From Nocardia asteroides (GTDB taxonomy: Bacteria > Actinomycetota > Actinomycetes > Mycobacteriales > Mycobacteriaceae), in the NCBI GenBank assembly GCA_019930625.1, contig CP082844.1, positions 5,394,001 through 5,458,000 of the forward strand: a stretch of DNA of 64,000 nucleotides, in the 5' to 3' direction. The translations under genes and the position numbers were made by a program. Shown in pieces: positions 16,013 to 23,956 of this stretch. Position 1 is the first letter of the stretch, and each line of letters opens with the position of its first letter. The notes under the pieces are model-generated. The model was given only the letters and a program-made list of their open reading frames with translations, searched no databases and was not told the origin of the DNA.

Positions 16013-17064
16013 CAGCCGTGCTCCACCAGTGCGCCGCGGCGTCGCATCAACAGAACGAACACGGGAACCCCCACCGCCGCGGTGATCGCGCCCAGGGGTA
16101 ACTCCTGCGGTGGTAAGAGTGTCCGCGCCAACAGGTCCGCGGTCACCAGGAACACGGCGCCCAGTAGCGGTGTCACGATGGTGAGGCGCCGGTGGCCGGC
16201 GCCCACCAGCAGTCTGGCGATATGCGGAACCACCAGTCCGACGAAGCCGATCGCCCCGCAAACCGCAACGAAACATCCCGTCATCGCGGCGGAGACGACG
16301 AACAGGAGCAGCCGGAACCGGGAGGCGTTCATCCCGAGAGCGGCGCCGACCTCGTCTCCCATCGACAGTGCGTCGAGGTGTCGCGCGTACACGGCGATGA
16401 CCGCCAGTCCGATCGCCGCAACCCCGGCGACCAGTGGCACCATTCGCCAGGTTGTCCCGGCCAGACTCCCGAGCAGCCAGAACATCACGGAACGGGCGGC
16501 ATCCCCGTGCGGGGCAAGGAATACCAGCACCGTCGTCGCCGCGGAGAAGCCGTAGCCGATGGCGGTACCGGTGAGCACCAGGCGCAGCGGCACCAGCCCA
16601 GAGGCCGAACGCGCCATCAGATAGACGAGCACCGTGGCGCCCAGCGCCCCGGCGAAGGCGGCGGTCGACAGCGCGTAGATACCGAGCGCGCCGAAGACCC
16701 CGAAGAGTACGACTGCGGTAGCGCCCACCGACGCACCCGAGGAGATCCCGAGGACGTATGGGTCGGCGAGCGCGTTGCGGACCATGGCCTGTACGAGCAG
16801 TCCGACCCCGCCGAGACCGGCTCCGACCAGGGCCGCCAAGAGTACGCGGGGCAGCCGGGAATCGACGACGATCCGATAGTTGGCGACGTCGGCGGCGACC
16901 ACCGTCCCGCCGGTGAGTTCGGCCCAGAGGAACCAGACCGTGTCACGCCAGGGGATATGAGCCGCGCCCAGCGCCAGAGCGAGCACGCAGGCCACTGCCA
17001 GCGCCGTGATCAGGCTGGGGACCAGCACGGCGACCGACAGCCGGCGCCTCTCGACACTTCTCAT
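16012..17064 (-). CDS. ABC transporter permease, FecCD/BtuC family
   Basis: A 350-residue membrane protein with about ten hydrophobic segments, beginning LITALAVACVLALALGAAHI. Typical FecCD features are SRLPRVLLAALVGAGLGGVG, NALADPYVLGISSGASVG and GLVVPHIARLLVGAGHRR, the last contacting the ATPase. I start at ATG 17064 (MRSVERRRLS), which gives a normal length; the upstream in-frame extension to 17298 runs through the riboswitch and is rejected. This is the first gene of the three-gene operon, 120 bases downstream of the riboswitch. Confidence 0.92.
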   Translation of the reverse strand: MRSVERRRLSVAVLVPSLITALAVACVLALALGAAHIPWRDTVWFLWAELTGGTVVAADVANYRIVVDSRLPRVLLAALVGAGLGGVGLLVQAMVRNALADPYVLGISSGASVGATAVVLFGVFGALGIYALSTAAFAGALGATVLVYLMARSASGLVPLRLVLTGTAIGYGFSAATTVLVFLAPHGDAARSVMFWLLGSLAGTTWRMVPLVAGVAAIGLAVIAVYARHLDALSMGDEVGAALGMNASRFRLLLFVVSAAMTGCFVAVCGAIGFVGLVVPHIARLLVGAGHRRLTIVTPLLGAVFLVTADLLARTLLPPQELPLGAITAAVGVPVFVLLMRRRGALVEHG

Positions 17065-17182
17065 CGGTCCAGCTCTACCCACACCGTCTCGAAATCGGAT
17101 GTGCGCGGGCAGGCGAGCACCACAGGACCCATACCTCGTCAACCGCTCCCTCGGAGTCGACAGAAGGCCGCGCCATCGGCTC

Positions 17183-17395
17183 GGCCACGCGGGCAGGTCT
17201 TCGGGCTCGTGGACGTGACACCGGAACCTCCGGCCTCGCCTACTGGCGGTCGCTTCCCGGGCTCGGAGCCCAGTGCTGATGACCGCGGTCGTTTCCACAT
17301 ACCGCTGCGGGGCAGCTCCGGATTCCCACCGGATTCCCTCTTACGAGCCGCCCGTCCGGGGGACGAGCGGCAACCAGCGCTCGGTCACAGTAGCA
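17183..17395 (-). promoter_or_regulatory. Cobalamin (adenosylcobalamin) riboswitch
   Basis: On the minus strand the leader shows the conserved core in order. GGGAATCCGGAGCTGCCCCG followed by CAGCGGTAT lies at 17299-17330, CGACCGCCAGTAGGCG at 17237-17252, and the B12 box AGCCCGAAGACCTGCCC at 17191-17207. The 5' end is set by the variable stem near 17395. It lies just upstream of the permease start and should shut off the transporter when cobalamin is plentiful. How it does so (terminator or masked ribosome binding site) is not clear from the sequence. Confidence 0.93.
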
Positions 17396-17625
17396 TTCGA
17401 GCCGCCCGCGGGACGCCGTCGCCTCGATTACCGGCCCGGAGCGCGCGCCGCGGGCGCTGGGCTGTGCATCCGAACTCCGGTCGGGTGCTCGGCTACCCGT
17501 GTCCGGTCGCTGCGCGCGAGAATGGCGGGCCGGTTCACGCGGTCGTAGCCCCTGCTGAGCCGGACCGCCGTGCCTGTTTCGCCGCACGGCGGTGAGGTCC
17601 TGCGTCGGCGGGATCGGTGCTGGGG

Positions 17626-18186
17626 TCAGGAGCCCGGCTCATCCGTCGGCTCGAACCGGGCAACGAGCCAGACTCTTTTGTTTCTGCCCTCGGGATTCTG
17701 GAACTGCGGGATCACCTGCCCGGTCTGATCCAAGAAACCCGTGATCGACACCTTGTATTCGGTGTCGTCGATGTACACGATGTCGTTCTCGTGGACTACG
17801 GGCAGTTTGACCACGTCGGACACGTCGCCAGGCTGGTTGGCCGTCTCGTTATGGCGGAAACGCAGTGTGAAGGTGTGGTCGAACCCCTCGTCCTGGAAGT
17901 CCACCGTGACCTTCAGGTACACCCAGAACTGCGTGTGCTCGAGGTGGATTCGGCGGTTGTAGTGCGTGAAGATGCCGAGATTGAAATCCTTGCCGTCCAG
18001 GCGGGCATCGACGTCGGTGAGACCCGTGAAGTCATAACCGCTCTTCTCGCTGTCCTGCGCGCTGCCCCACCTGATGCTGGATCTGATGCCGCTGCTGGAT
18101 GCGACGCCAGGTTTTCTCAGACCTTCGAACTGTGTCTCGTCGACGCTGACACGCGTCCATTCCCCTTTGGTGCTGACTTTGCCCAC
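17626..18186 (-). CDS. Choice-of-anchor K domain-like protein without signal peptide
   Basis: A 186-residue, mostly beta-strand protein. The stretch FNLGIFTHYNRRI, followed by VYLKVTVDFQ, FTLRFRHNETAN, DVVKLPVVH and YKVSITGFLDQTG, resembles the choice-of-anchor K domain found in bacterial surface proteins. Unlike those it begins MGKVSTKGEW with no signal peptide, lipobox or C-terminal anchor, and appears cytoplasmic or exported by a non-Sec route. The ribosome binding site GGGAGGG lies just upstream of ATG 18186. The gene stands alone between the riboswitch operon and a divergent secreted-protein gene. Role unknown. Confidence 0.6.
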   Translation of the reverse strand: MGKVSTKGEWTRVSVDETQFEGLRKPGVASSSGIRSSIRWGSAQDSEKSGYDFTGLTDVDARLDGKDFNLGIFTHYNRRIHLEHTQFWVYLKVTVDFQDEGFDHTFTLRFRHNETANQPGDVSDVVKLPVVHENDIVYIDDTEYKVSITGFLDQTGQVIPQFQNPEGRNKRVWLVARFEPTDEPGS

Positions 18187-18499
18187 GACAGAAACCCTCC
18201 CTGGACCCGGCTCTCACCGAATGATCTGTCTATCCAACGAGACTCCATCATCCCTCCACGGAGGCAACTTGTCATCGAAATCGTCTGCGAGCCAACGCTA
18301 CTCGTCGGCAGGCAAGGCAACCGACCCGCAACGTCCCGTTGCCCGTCCGCCGGGCAACGGTCTGGACCCACATCCTGCGCTGCGACCGGTCCGGCCCTGA
18401 TCGCGGTAGTCGGCGAGTCGGTCCGTCGTAACAACCTCGTGCAGGAAACCGAAAGTCGCCGGACCACGCTTGGAGCGATCTCCACCGAGAGGGATTCGA
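18187..18499. other. Divergent intergenic region
   Basis: About 310 bases between two genes that diverge. It must hold both promoters. I see no palindrome or hairpin strong enough to name. Confidence 0.4.
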
Positions 18500-18868
18500 A
18501 TGAGAAGACCGATAGTCGCCACCGCACGAGTTGCGGCCGCCGCGGTGCTGGGTCTGGGCGTTGCGGCGGTAGCCGGTTCCGGGACGGCTCAGGCCGCGCC
18601 ACAGGACTGCGTCATCACGCGGGACCTGACCAGTGCGACGGCGACATGTCATGATCACGACGCCCCGGCCGGCGGGGAGTACGCCCTGATCGTCGACTGC
18701 TTCGGCTTGCACGGTGTGCCGAATGCCTTTCCGTTGATGGCCTTCGGTCCTTACAGCGGCTCATGGAGCGGTTCGTTCAGTCCATCAGGTCATGGCACGG
18801 CCTCGTGTGCAGGTCCTTTCAGCATCGGAACCGCCACCGGCGCTCACGTAGCGATATACCGCGACTGA
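18500..18868 (+). CDS. Small secreted protein
   Basis: A 122-residue protein with a clear Sec signal peptide: basic MRRPIVATAR, a hydrophobic core with VLGLGVAAVAG, and cleavage after AQAAP or nearby. The mature part has four cysteines (DCVITRD, ATCHDHD, VDCFG, ASCAG), suggesting two disulfides, and is rich in Gly and Ser. GAGAGGG lies about 7 bases before ATG 18500. No known family is recognised. Its 3' end overlaps the end of the decayed TIR gene on the other strand by about 25 bases. Confidence 0.75.
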   Translation: MRRPIVATARVAAAAVLGLGVAAVAGSGTAQAAPQDCVITRDLTSATATCHDHDAPAGGEYALIVDCFGLHGVPNAFPLMAFGPYSGSWSGSFSPSGHGTASCAGPFSIGTATGAHVAIYRD

Positions 18869-19077
18869 CGCCCGTTGCGGTGGCGCGAACAAGACTCACG
18901 AGGTCGGCGAAAGCTGGTCAGATCGTGCGGGCGGAGGGCTCGGTACGGTCGCGGAATACCCGCGGGGCGCTGCTCCATGGTTTGGCCGGGCGTCTCCAGG
19001 CCTTGTTGCAGTGCGGGAGCGATGTCCTCATCCGCCTTGCGCGCGTAGGACAGGAAGACGTCTATGTCGGAGTTCAT
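18844..19077 (-). pseudogene. Decayed second TIR-domain gene
   Basis: ATG 19077 follows GGAGGGTGAGG and begins MNSDIDVFLSYARKADED, an unmistakable TIR-domain start. After LQQGLETPGQ the reading frame is wrong. One frame over, the expected continuation KPWSSAPRVFRDRTEPSA can be read and then hits a TGA. The rest of the gene is gone. The stop codon of the full-length TIR gene lies 2 bases upstream, so the remnant was the next gene in the same operon. A short TIR-like peptide of 77 residues may still be made. Confidence 0.75.
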
Positions 19078-19079
19078 CC

Positions 19080-22000
19080 TCACCCTCCAGCACCGGAGCA
19101 AGCAGGCGCCGAGTACGCGGTACACAGCTGGTCGATCAGCAGCGGAACCGTGATCGGGATCTCGACGGCGCGCTGCGAAGTCAACTCATCCTTTCGATAC
19201 AGCAGGATGGTGATGAAGCCATCCGATTCGTACAGCGCGATTCGTTGCGGATGCATGGTGGTGTCCATTGATTGGCGACTGGTCATGAGGCGGCGACCGG
19301 TCGCGATGTCGAAGATCTCGAAGGTCGAATCCTCGGCCACCACGACTGCGAGGGTGCCGTGATCGGCCAGGGCGAGGCCGACGATACGTTGCACTGTCAC
19401 GGGAATAGTCGTCTGCTGTTGCCAGCCGCCGGAGGCGGACCGGTAGATGCGCAGCAGCCCCTCGCCTTCGGCGATTCCCGCGATCAGCGAGTCCGACACC
19501 GAGACGCGCGCGCCCGGCCTGCTGATCTCCACGGGTGCGGGCGTGGTGCGGACGTCGGAGGAATCGCCGTCCCATCCGGTGATCTGCAGTCGTCCTGCTT
19601 CGTCGCGCCAGAGGATGCGGCCGCGGTCGCCGTCGATGCCGTAGTCGACGACTCGGTCGGGCGGGATCGCGTCCACGAGTTTTCCGCTGTGGCAGTCGAT
19701 CGTGCCACGTGGCCCCGCGGCTACCAGCAGCGCCTGTCGGGCCGACTTCTTGGATGTCTGGAAACCCGGAGCCGGAACGTACTTCGCAGGTCGCACGGCG
19801 CAGAAGTTGTCGGCGTCGCCGATATTTCCGGTCTCGGTGATCAGGATCGCACGGGTTCCCGGCCCGAGGAAATCGGCGAGAATCTCCTTGCCCGCGGGGT
19901 GCACGGCGAGCACAGTGCCCGCCTTCTCGTCGCGCCAGTTCTGTACCTTGCCGTCGGGCCGCACTATCCGCACATGGTCGTATCCTTTGATCACGCGGAG
20001 CGCGCCCAGCGCGGTCGTCGTCTCGGGCAGGGGCATCTGCCGCATTCCCCAGGGTTGGTTGGAGGCGCCCTTACTCGAGAGCACTTCGATCGGCAACTCG
20101 GCTTGAACGATCGCGATCTTCGACTCGTCGGTGCTCAGCGCGAGCCCGTCGTATGCCGAGCTTTTTCGGAGAACAGTCTTTCCGGACGCGCCATCGCCGC
20201 GGGCGGAGAACCGGAGCCCCTCGTCGACGGAGACGACACCGCAGGCCGGACCGGAGGTGGCGAAACCGTTGAACCTGCGTGCGAGGCGGTTGGCGTCCAC
20301 GGCCCAGACGGCCGTGGATTGCGTGCCGCCGGTGAGGTATACCTGTTCACCGTTCGCGCAGGCGCCGAGGACGGCATCTTCCCCGGCTCGGCCCGCGCTC
20401 TGGCTCCACCCTGAGGGCAGCGCACGCCAGGTATCGCGAGGCATGTCTTTGACCAGCGGCGGGTACGACACTTCGCCGGGCGGCCAGACAACCGAGGCGC
20501 CATCGCGGAATACGACGACGAAACCGTGCTCGACAGGCCGGATCCGTGTGGAGTGGAAGAACCGCTCCTCGCGCGCCCGGCTCTCGATGCGGACCGAACC
20601 GGGGGTGCCGGGCATGGACACCGTGCCGTCCGCCGCTACTTCGGCGAGTTCACCGGTGAGTCCGGACAGGGTGAGCCTCGGTGCGGAGTCGACCGCTTCC
20701 GGGCTCGCCCTCACTTCGGTGAGTTGGTATCCGTCCTGGTCGGGGCGCCCGAGGAGCCAGCGCCGATCGTCCGCGCGAACGGCGAAACCGCCCGAGTTGT
20801 CCAGCACATCAACCGTGCGCACCGGCTGATCGCCGAGCCGATGCACGCCGTCGGCGCGCACTACGGCGATGCCGCCCGCACCGGCGACGACGGCCGCCGG
20901 ATCCTCGGGCCGTACGGCGACGCTGGGCATGCCCGCCAGTTCGGTCGTTTCGCCCCCATGGTTGGCGAAATACGAAATGCCTTGCGATCCGCCCTTCTCC
21001 TGCGTGGTGACGAGGAGGCCACCGGCGAACGTGTGCAGTGTGCACGACCAGGAACGCGACCAGGCGGGGTCCAGCCTTCGGGCCTCCCGGGTGGCCAACG
21101 AGATGATCAGTGGACCCGCGTCGCAACAACCGGCGGCCCAGCGGGATCCGACCGAGGCGATCCCACTGAGGTTCGGTACACGCAGCCGCGTCGCGAACAG
21201 TTGTCGCCCGGTCTCCAGGTCCCACTGGACCAGATACGAATCGTCGTCGTCCGGAGCATGCCCCCAGGCGAAAAGGTGCGAACCGTCGTGTGAGAAGGCG
21301 ACACCCGTGCCGGGATAGCCGGCGTCCGCACGCGGGAACTCGAACGCGTGCTGCAGTACGGCACTGGAATCCGCGACGGCGAGCAATGCGGCTCGGACGC
21401 TGGTGCTCGAGGAGAGTTGCGCGGCTTCGACGCCCAGCCGGATGCCGCGTGCTGCGGAGTCCCCGGCGGCGAGCAGCGCTTGCGCCGCGTTCGCTTCTGC
21501 TCTGGCCTGCACGGTCTCTCGGTCCGCGCGCGCACGATTGCTCTCGGAGCTACGCCAATTGGAGAACGCCATGGTGGCCGCGACGAGCGCCATCACCAGC
21601 AGAATACTCAGCGCCGACACGATCGCCCTCGTCTGTCGCTGGCGGCGCTGCTGGAAGTTCGCCTCGGCGAGCAGCAGGTCCTCGGGACGTATCCCCGCGA
21701 TCGGTGCGTACAAGCCCACCAGCGCGGTCTCGTCGGTTCCCGTCAGAGAACTCTGCAATTCGACCCACTTCTGCTCCTCGGGGAACCGCTTCGCCAGCGC
21801 CGACGGCAGGAATCGTGGTTCGGCGAAATCGTTGCGCGCGTCATCACACTTCAGATCTACCGACGGGTCGTGCCGCACGAGGAACAGGCGGGACACGTCG
21901 CCCCCGTTGTCCAGCCAATGCCGGATCTCGAGATCCACCCACGGAGACTTGTAAGTGTCCGGACCGAGTAGGACGATCAGGCAGCGGGAATTCTTCAGCG

Positions 22001-22217
22001 CGTTCTTGATCTCCCCGCTGAGCTTGCCCGCGATGAGGGACTGGGTGTCCAAGAACAAAGAAATGAGATCGCCGTCGGGACGATGCCGTTTCGACAAGGC
22101 GACGAGCGCGCGCTGCAACTGGTGCGCGGCCTTGCTCGAGGTCTGCGCTCGGTAGGAGATGAACGCGTCGAACCGCGGTCGTGATTTGTCTGTCGGCGTG
22201 GGCGTTTCGTTCAGCAC
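19080..22217 (-). CDS. TIR-transmembrane-beta-propeller protein
   Basis: A 1045-residue protein in three parts. Residues about 15-150 are a TIR domain: FDAFISYRA, then SLFLDTQSLIAGKLS, then NSRCLIVLLGPDTYKSPWVD, with Glu97 in the SxWVxxE position that is the catalytic glutamate of TIR NADases. Residues 198-218 form one membrane segment (IVSALSILLVMALVAATMAF) preceded by RRQRQTR, so by the positive-inside rule the TIR domain is cytoplasmic. A helical stretch (SNRARADRETVQARAEANAA) then leads into about 750 residues of strand-rich repeats (VAFSHDGSHLFAWG, VQWDLETGRQLFATR and others) typical of a WD40/quinoprotein-like propeller, here outside the membrane. No NACHT or other ATPase is present. 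The GTG start has GGGAG upstream and overlaps the previous gene by 7 bases. Signalling or phage-defence roles are possible; neither is shown. Confidence 0.85.
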   Translation of the reverse strand: MLNETPTPTDKSRPRFDAFISYRAQTSSKAAHQLQRALVALSKRHRPDGDLISLFLDTQSLIAGKLSGEIKNALKNSRCLIVLLGPDTYKSPWVDLEIRHWLDNGGDVSRLFLVRHDPSVDLKCDDARNDFAEPRFLPSALAKRFPEEQKWVELQSSLTGTDETALVGLYAPIAGIRPEDLLLAEANFQQRRQRQTRAIVSALSILLVMALVAATMAFSNWRSSESNRARADRETVQARAEANAAQALLAAGDSAARGIRLGVEAAQLSSSTSVRAALLAVADSSAVLQHAFEFPRADAGYPGTGVAFSHDGSHLFAWGHAPDDDDSYLVQWDLETGRQLFATRLRVPNLSGIASVGSRWAAGCCDAGPLIISLATREARRLDPAWSRSWSCTLHTFAGGLLVTTQEKGGSQGISYFANHGGETTELAGMPSVAVRPEDPAAVVAGAGGIAVVRADGVHRLGDQPVRTVDVLDNSGGFAVRADDRRWLLGRPDQDGYQLTEVRASPEAVDSAPRLTLSGLTGELAEVAADGTVSMPGTPGSVRIESRAREERFFHSTRIRPVEHGFVVVFRDGASVVWPPGEVSYPPLVKDMPRDTWRALPSGWSQSAGRAGEDAVLGACANGEQVYLTGGTQSTAVWAVDANRLARRFNGFATSGPACGVVSVDEGLRFSARGDGASGKTVLRKSSAYDGLALSTDESKIAIVQAELPIEVLSSKGASNQPWGMRQMPLPETTTALGALRVIKGYDHVRIVRPDGKVQNWRDEKAGTVLAVHPAGKEILADFLGPGTRAILITETGNIGDADNFCAVRPAKYVPAPGFQTSKKSARQALLVAAGPRGTIDCHSGKLVDAIPPDRVVDYGIDGDRGRILWRDEAGRLQITGWDGDSSDVRTTPAPVEISRPGARVSVSDSLIAGIAEGEGLLRIYRSASGGWQQQTTIPVTVQRIVGLALADHGTLAVVVAEDSTFEIFDIATGRRLMTSRQSMDTTMHPQRIALYESDGFITILLYRKDELTSQRAVEIPITVPLLIDQLCTAYSAPACSGAGG

Positions 22218-23368
22218 GACAGACTCCCGGAGGTGGCGGCCAGCACCGCGGACTTGGGGAACTCTTTACGGACGCCGCCGGAGACCACGACAACCGACCG
22301 CTTGTCGTCGGCGCCCGTGTAGCCGATCGTGTCGCCGCACGTCGGTCCGATCACCTGCGACGCGCGGTCGGATTCGGCGAGTGCGTCTGTGAACGTTTGG
22401 GTCCGGACGTCGTACGTACGGATCCAGGACTGCGGTGCCGGATCGCACGTCTCGTCGCGCGGTGGTGCGTGCACCTGGCCGGTGACCACGACCTTGCCGT
22501 CGGCCCAGCGCAGACTGTCGATGTAGAACCACGGATCGGACAACGTGCCCGAGGACGTCATGCGGGCCAATGGGCGATCGGGGTAGGTGTCCAGTTCGCG
22601 CATCTCCGCGAGATCGACCACGCGAAGATGGGCGATGGTGATACAGGCTCCGCCGGATCCGCCCGCGGTGAGCGCCAGATAGCGCTGGTCGGGCGAGACC
22701 TCGGCGTCGAAGGTTTTTCCGTCGATCATCAAGTAGCTCAGCAGCTGCCCGGCGCGGGAATATCGCGCGACGACCTGGGGTCCCCGGCGCGCACCGCCGA
22801 GCCGTGAGGCGTAGGTCAGGTAGATGTGCTCGTCCGTCGCCGCCAGCACGTCCGGCGGCCGGGAGTCCTCGTCGGTGCGTATGCCGAGCCAGCGTTCGTT
22901 CAGTCGAGTCGACGGTGTGGAACGGATCTCGCCGAGGCTGCCGTCGAATTCGACGAGGTCGAAGCCGTCCCCGGCCCGGTAGTTCGCTCGCGCGGTGATC
23001 GCGATGTCGCCCGCGAGCGCGACGCCGCGGCAGTCCATGCAGGGTGCGGTACGGCGCTCACCCGTTGCGTCGACGATGCCGATCACGTTGCCGGACACCA
23101 CGAACGCAGTGCCGCGGTCGCGCCAGGCGGCAGCTGCGCCGTTCCAGTTCCCGTCTTTGGGAGCGAAAGACGTCAATGTCCGAGCGCCGATGCCATCGGT
23201 GATGGCGAGACCGGAATCGGTGCTGAGAATCGCGAAGCCTTGGCCTGCGCTGGTCGCCGTGCCGAAGTTGCGGTCGCTGCCGCAGGCGGGTAGCACCGCC
23301 ACCATAACGAGTATCACGAACAGCGGCCGCAGCGAAACGCGGAGAAAAGAACGCACTCCCGCCCCCAT
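22211..23368 (-). CDS. Beta-propeller lipoprotein, partner of the TIR protein
   Basis: About 385 residues. The N-terminus has a hydrophobic segment ending in lipobox VLPACGSD, so it should be lipid-anchored on the outer face of the membrane. The remainder is a chain of beta-strand repeats (GQGFAILSTDSGLAITDG, AEVSPDQRYLALTAGG, SWIRTYDVRTQTFTDAL) like a propeller. I start at ATG 23368 (MGAGVRSFL); an upstream ATG at 23458 adds 30 residues with poor codon bias, and neither has a strong ribosome binding site, so the start is uncertain. Its TGA overlaps the GTG of the TIR gene, so the two are translationally coupled. The outside propellers of both proteins may interact. No known family name fits closely. 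Confidence 0.75.
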   Translation of the reverse strand: MGAGVRSFLRVSLRPLFVILVMVAVLPACGSDRNFGTATSAGQGFAILSTDSGLAITDGIGARTLTSFAPKDGNWNGAAAAWRDRGTAFVVSGNVIGIVDATGERRTAPCMDCRGVALAGDIAITARANYRAGDGFDLVEFDGSLGEIRSTPSTRLNERWLGIRTDEDSRPPDVLAATDEHIYLTYASRLGGARRGPQVVARYSRAGQLLSYLMIDGKTFDAEVSPDQRYLALTAGGSGGACITIAHLRVVDLAEMRELDTYPDRPLARMTSSGTLSDPWFYIDSLRWADGKVVVTGQVHAPPRDETCDPAPQSWIRTYDVRTQTFTDALAESDRASQVIGPTCGDTIGYTGADDKRSVVVVSGGVRKEFPKSAVLAATSGSLSC

Positions 23369-23672
23369 CGGTGTCGAAGTGATCGCGGCCGACGCCGCCG
23401 CGACTCGATCACCGAATGATTGCACGAAAGACGTTGCAGCAGCGATGAGTCGCGTCATTCGGGCTGAACAAGACCCGGTACCCGTTTCGGACCCGATTCT
23501 TGTCTGTCCCGGAATACGTCACGGATGGTTCGAGAGTGGATTCACCATCACGAGGTGGCTCAAAGGGTGGGAAGCGGATTCCGAATTCTGGTTGCGAAGT
23601 TCTGTCCAAGAGCCCCGAACTGTCGACGATTTCTACCGGGCGACGAGATCACTTCGTCGATCGTGGTGCCGC

Positions 23673-23930
23673 TCAGGTATCGAGATCGGCGGCCACCAGT
23701 GCGGCGACCTTGTCCAGCGCGGCTTGGTCGTCGCTGGTGATCACGACCGGGGTGCCCTGTGTGGCGCCGAGGGTCATGATCATCAGCGCCGATCCCGCGT
23801 CGACCGGATCGCCGCCGGCGAGCGAGAGGGTGACGGGAACGCCCGCGGCTTGGACAGCTTCGGCGATGATGTTGGCGGGACGGGCGTGCAGGCCGATGGA
23901 CGAGCCGACCTCGACGGTTGTTTGCAGCAT
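23673..23930 (-). CDS. ptsH: Phosphocarrier protein HPr
   Basis: An 85-residue HPr, the small protein that passes phosphate from Enzyme I to the sugar-specific EII in the cytoplasm. The active site is GLHARPA with the phosphorylated His15. Ser47 in AGSALM is near the regulatory Ser46 of Gram-positive HPr. GGAGT precedes ATG 23930. It is the last gene of the fruR-fruK-fruA-ptsH operon, 26 bp after fruA. Confidence 0.95.
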   Translation of the reverse strand: MLQTTVEVGSSIGLHARPANIIAEAVQAAGVPVTLSLAGGDPVDAGSALMIMTLGATQGTPVVITSDDQAALDKVAALVAADLDT

Positions 23931-23956
23931 GGCGGGGACTCCTTCTCTGGGGACGA

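Noticed and set aside
14231..17064. Ferric-siderophore transporter as the final call
   Set aside because: Sequence families allow it, but the cobalamin riboswitch in the leader makes corrinoid uptake the better explanation.
16192..17595. 467-codon open frame on the plus strand
   Set aside because: It runs antisense to the ABC permease and through the cobalamin riboswitch, is rich in Arg, Gly and Gln, and has no recognisable fold.
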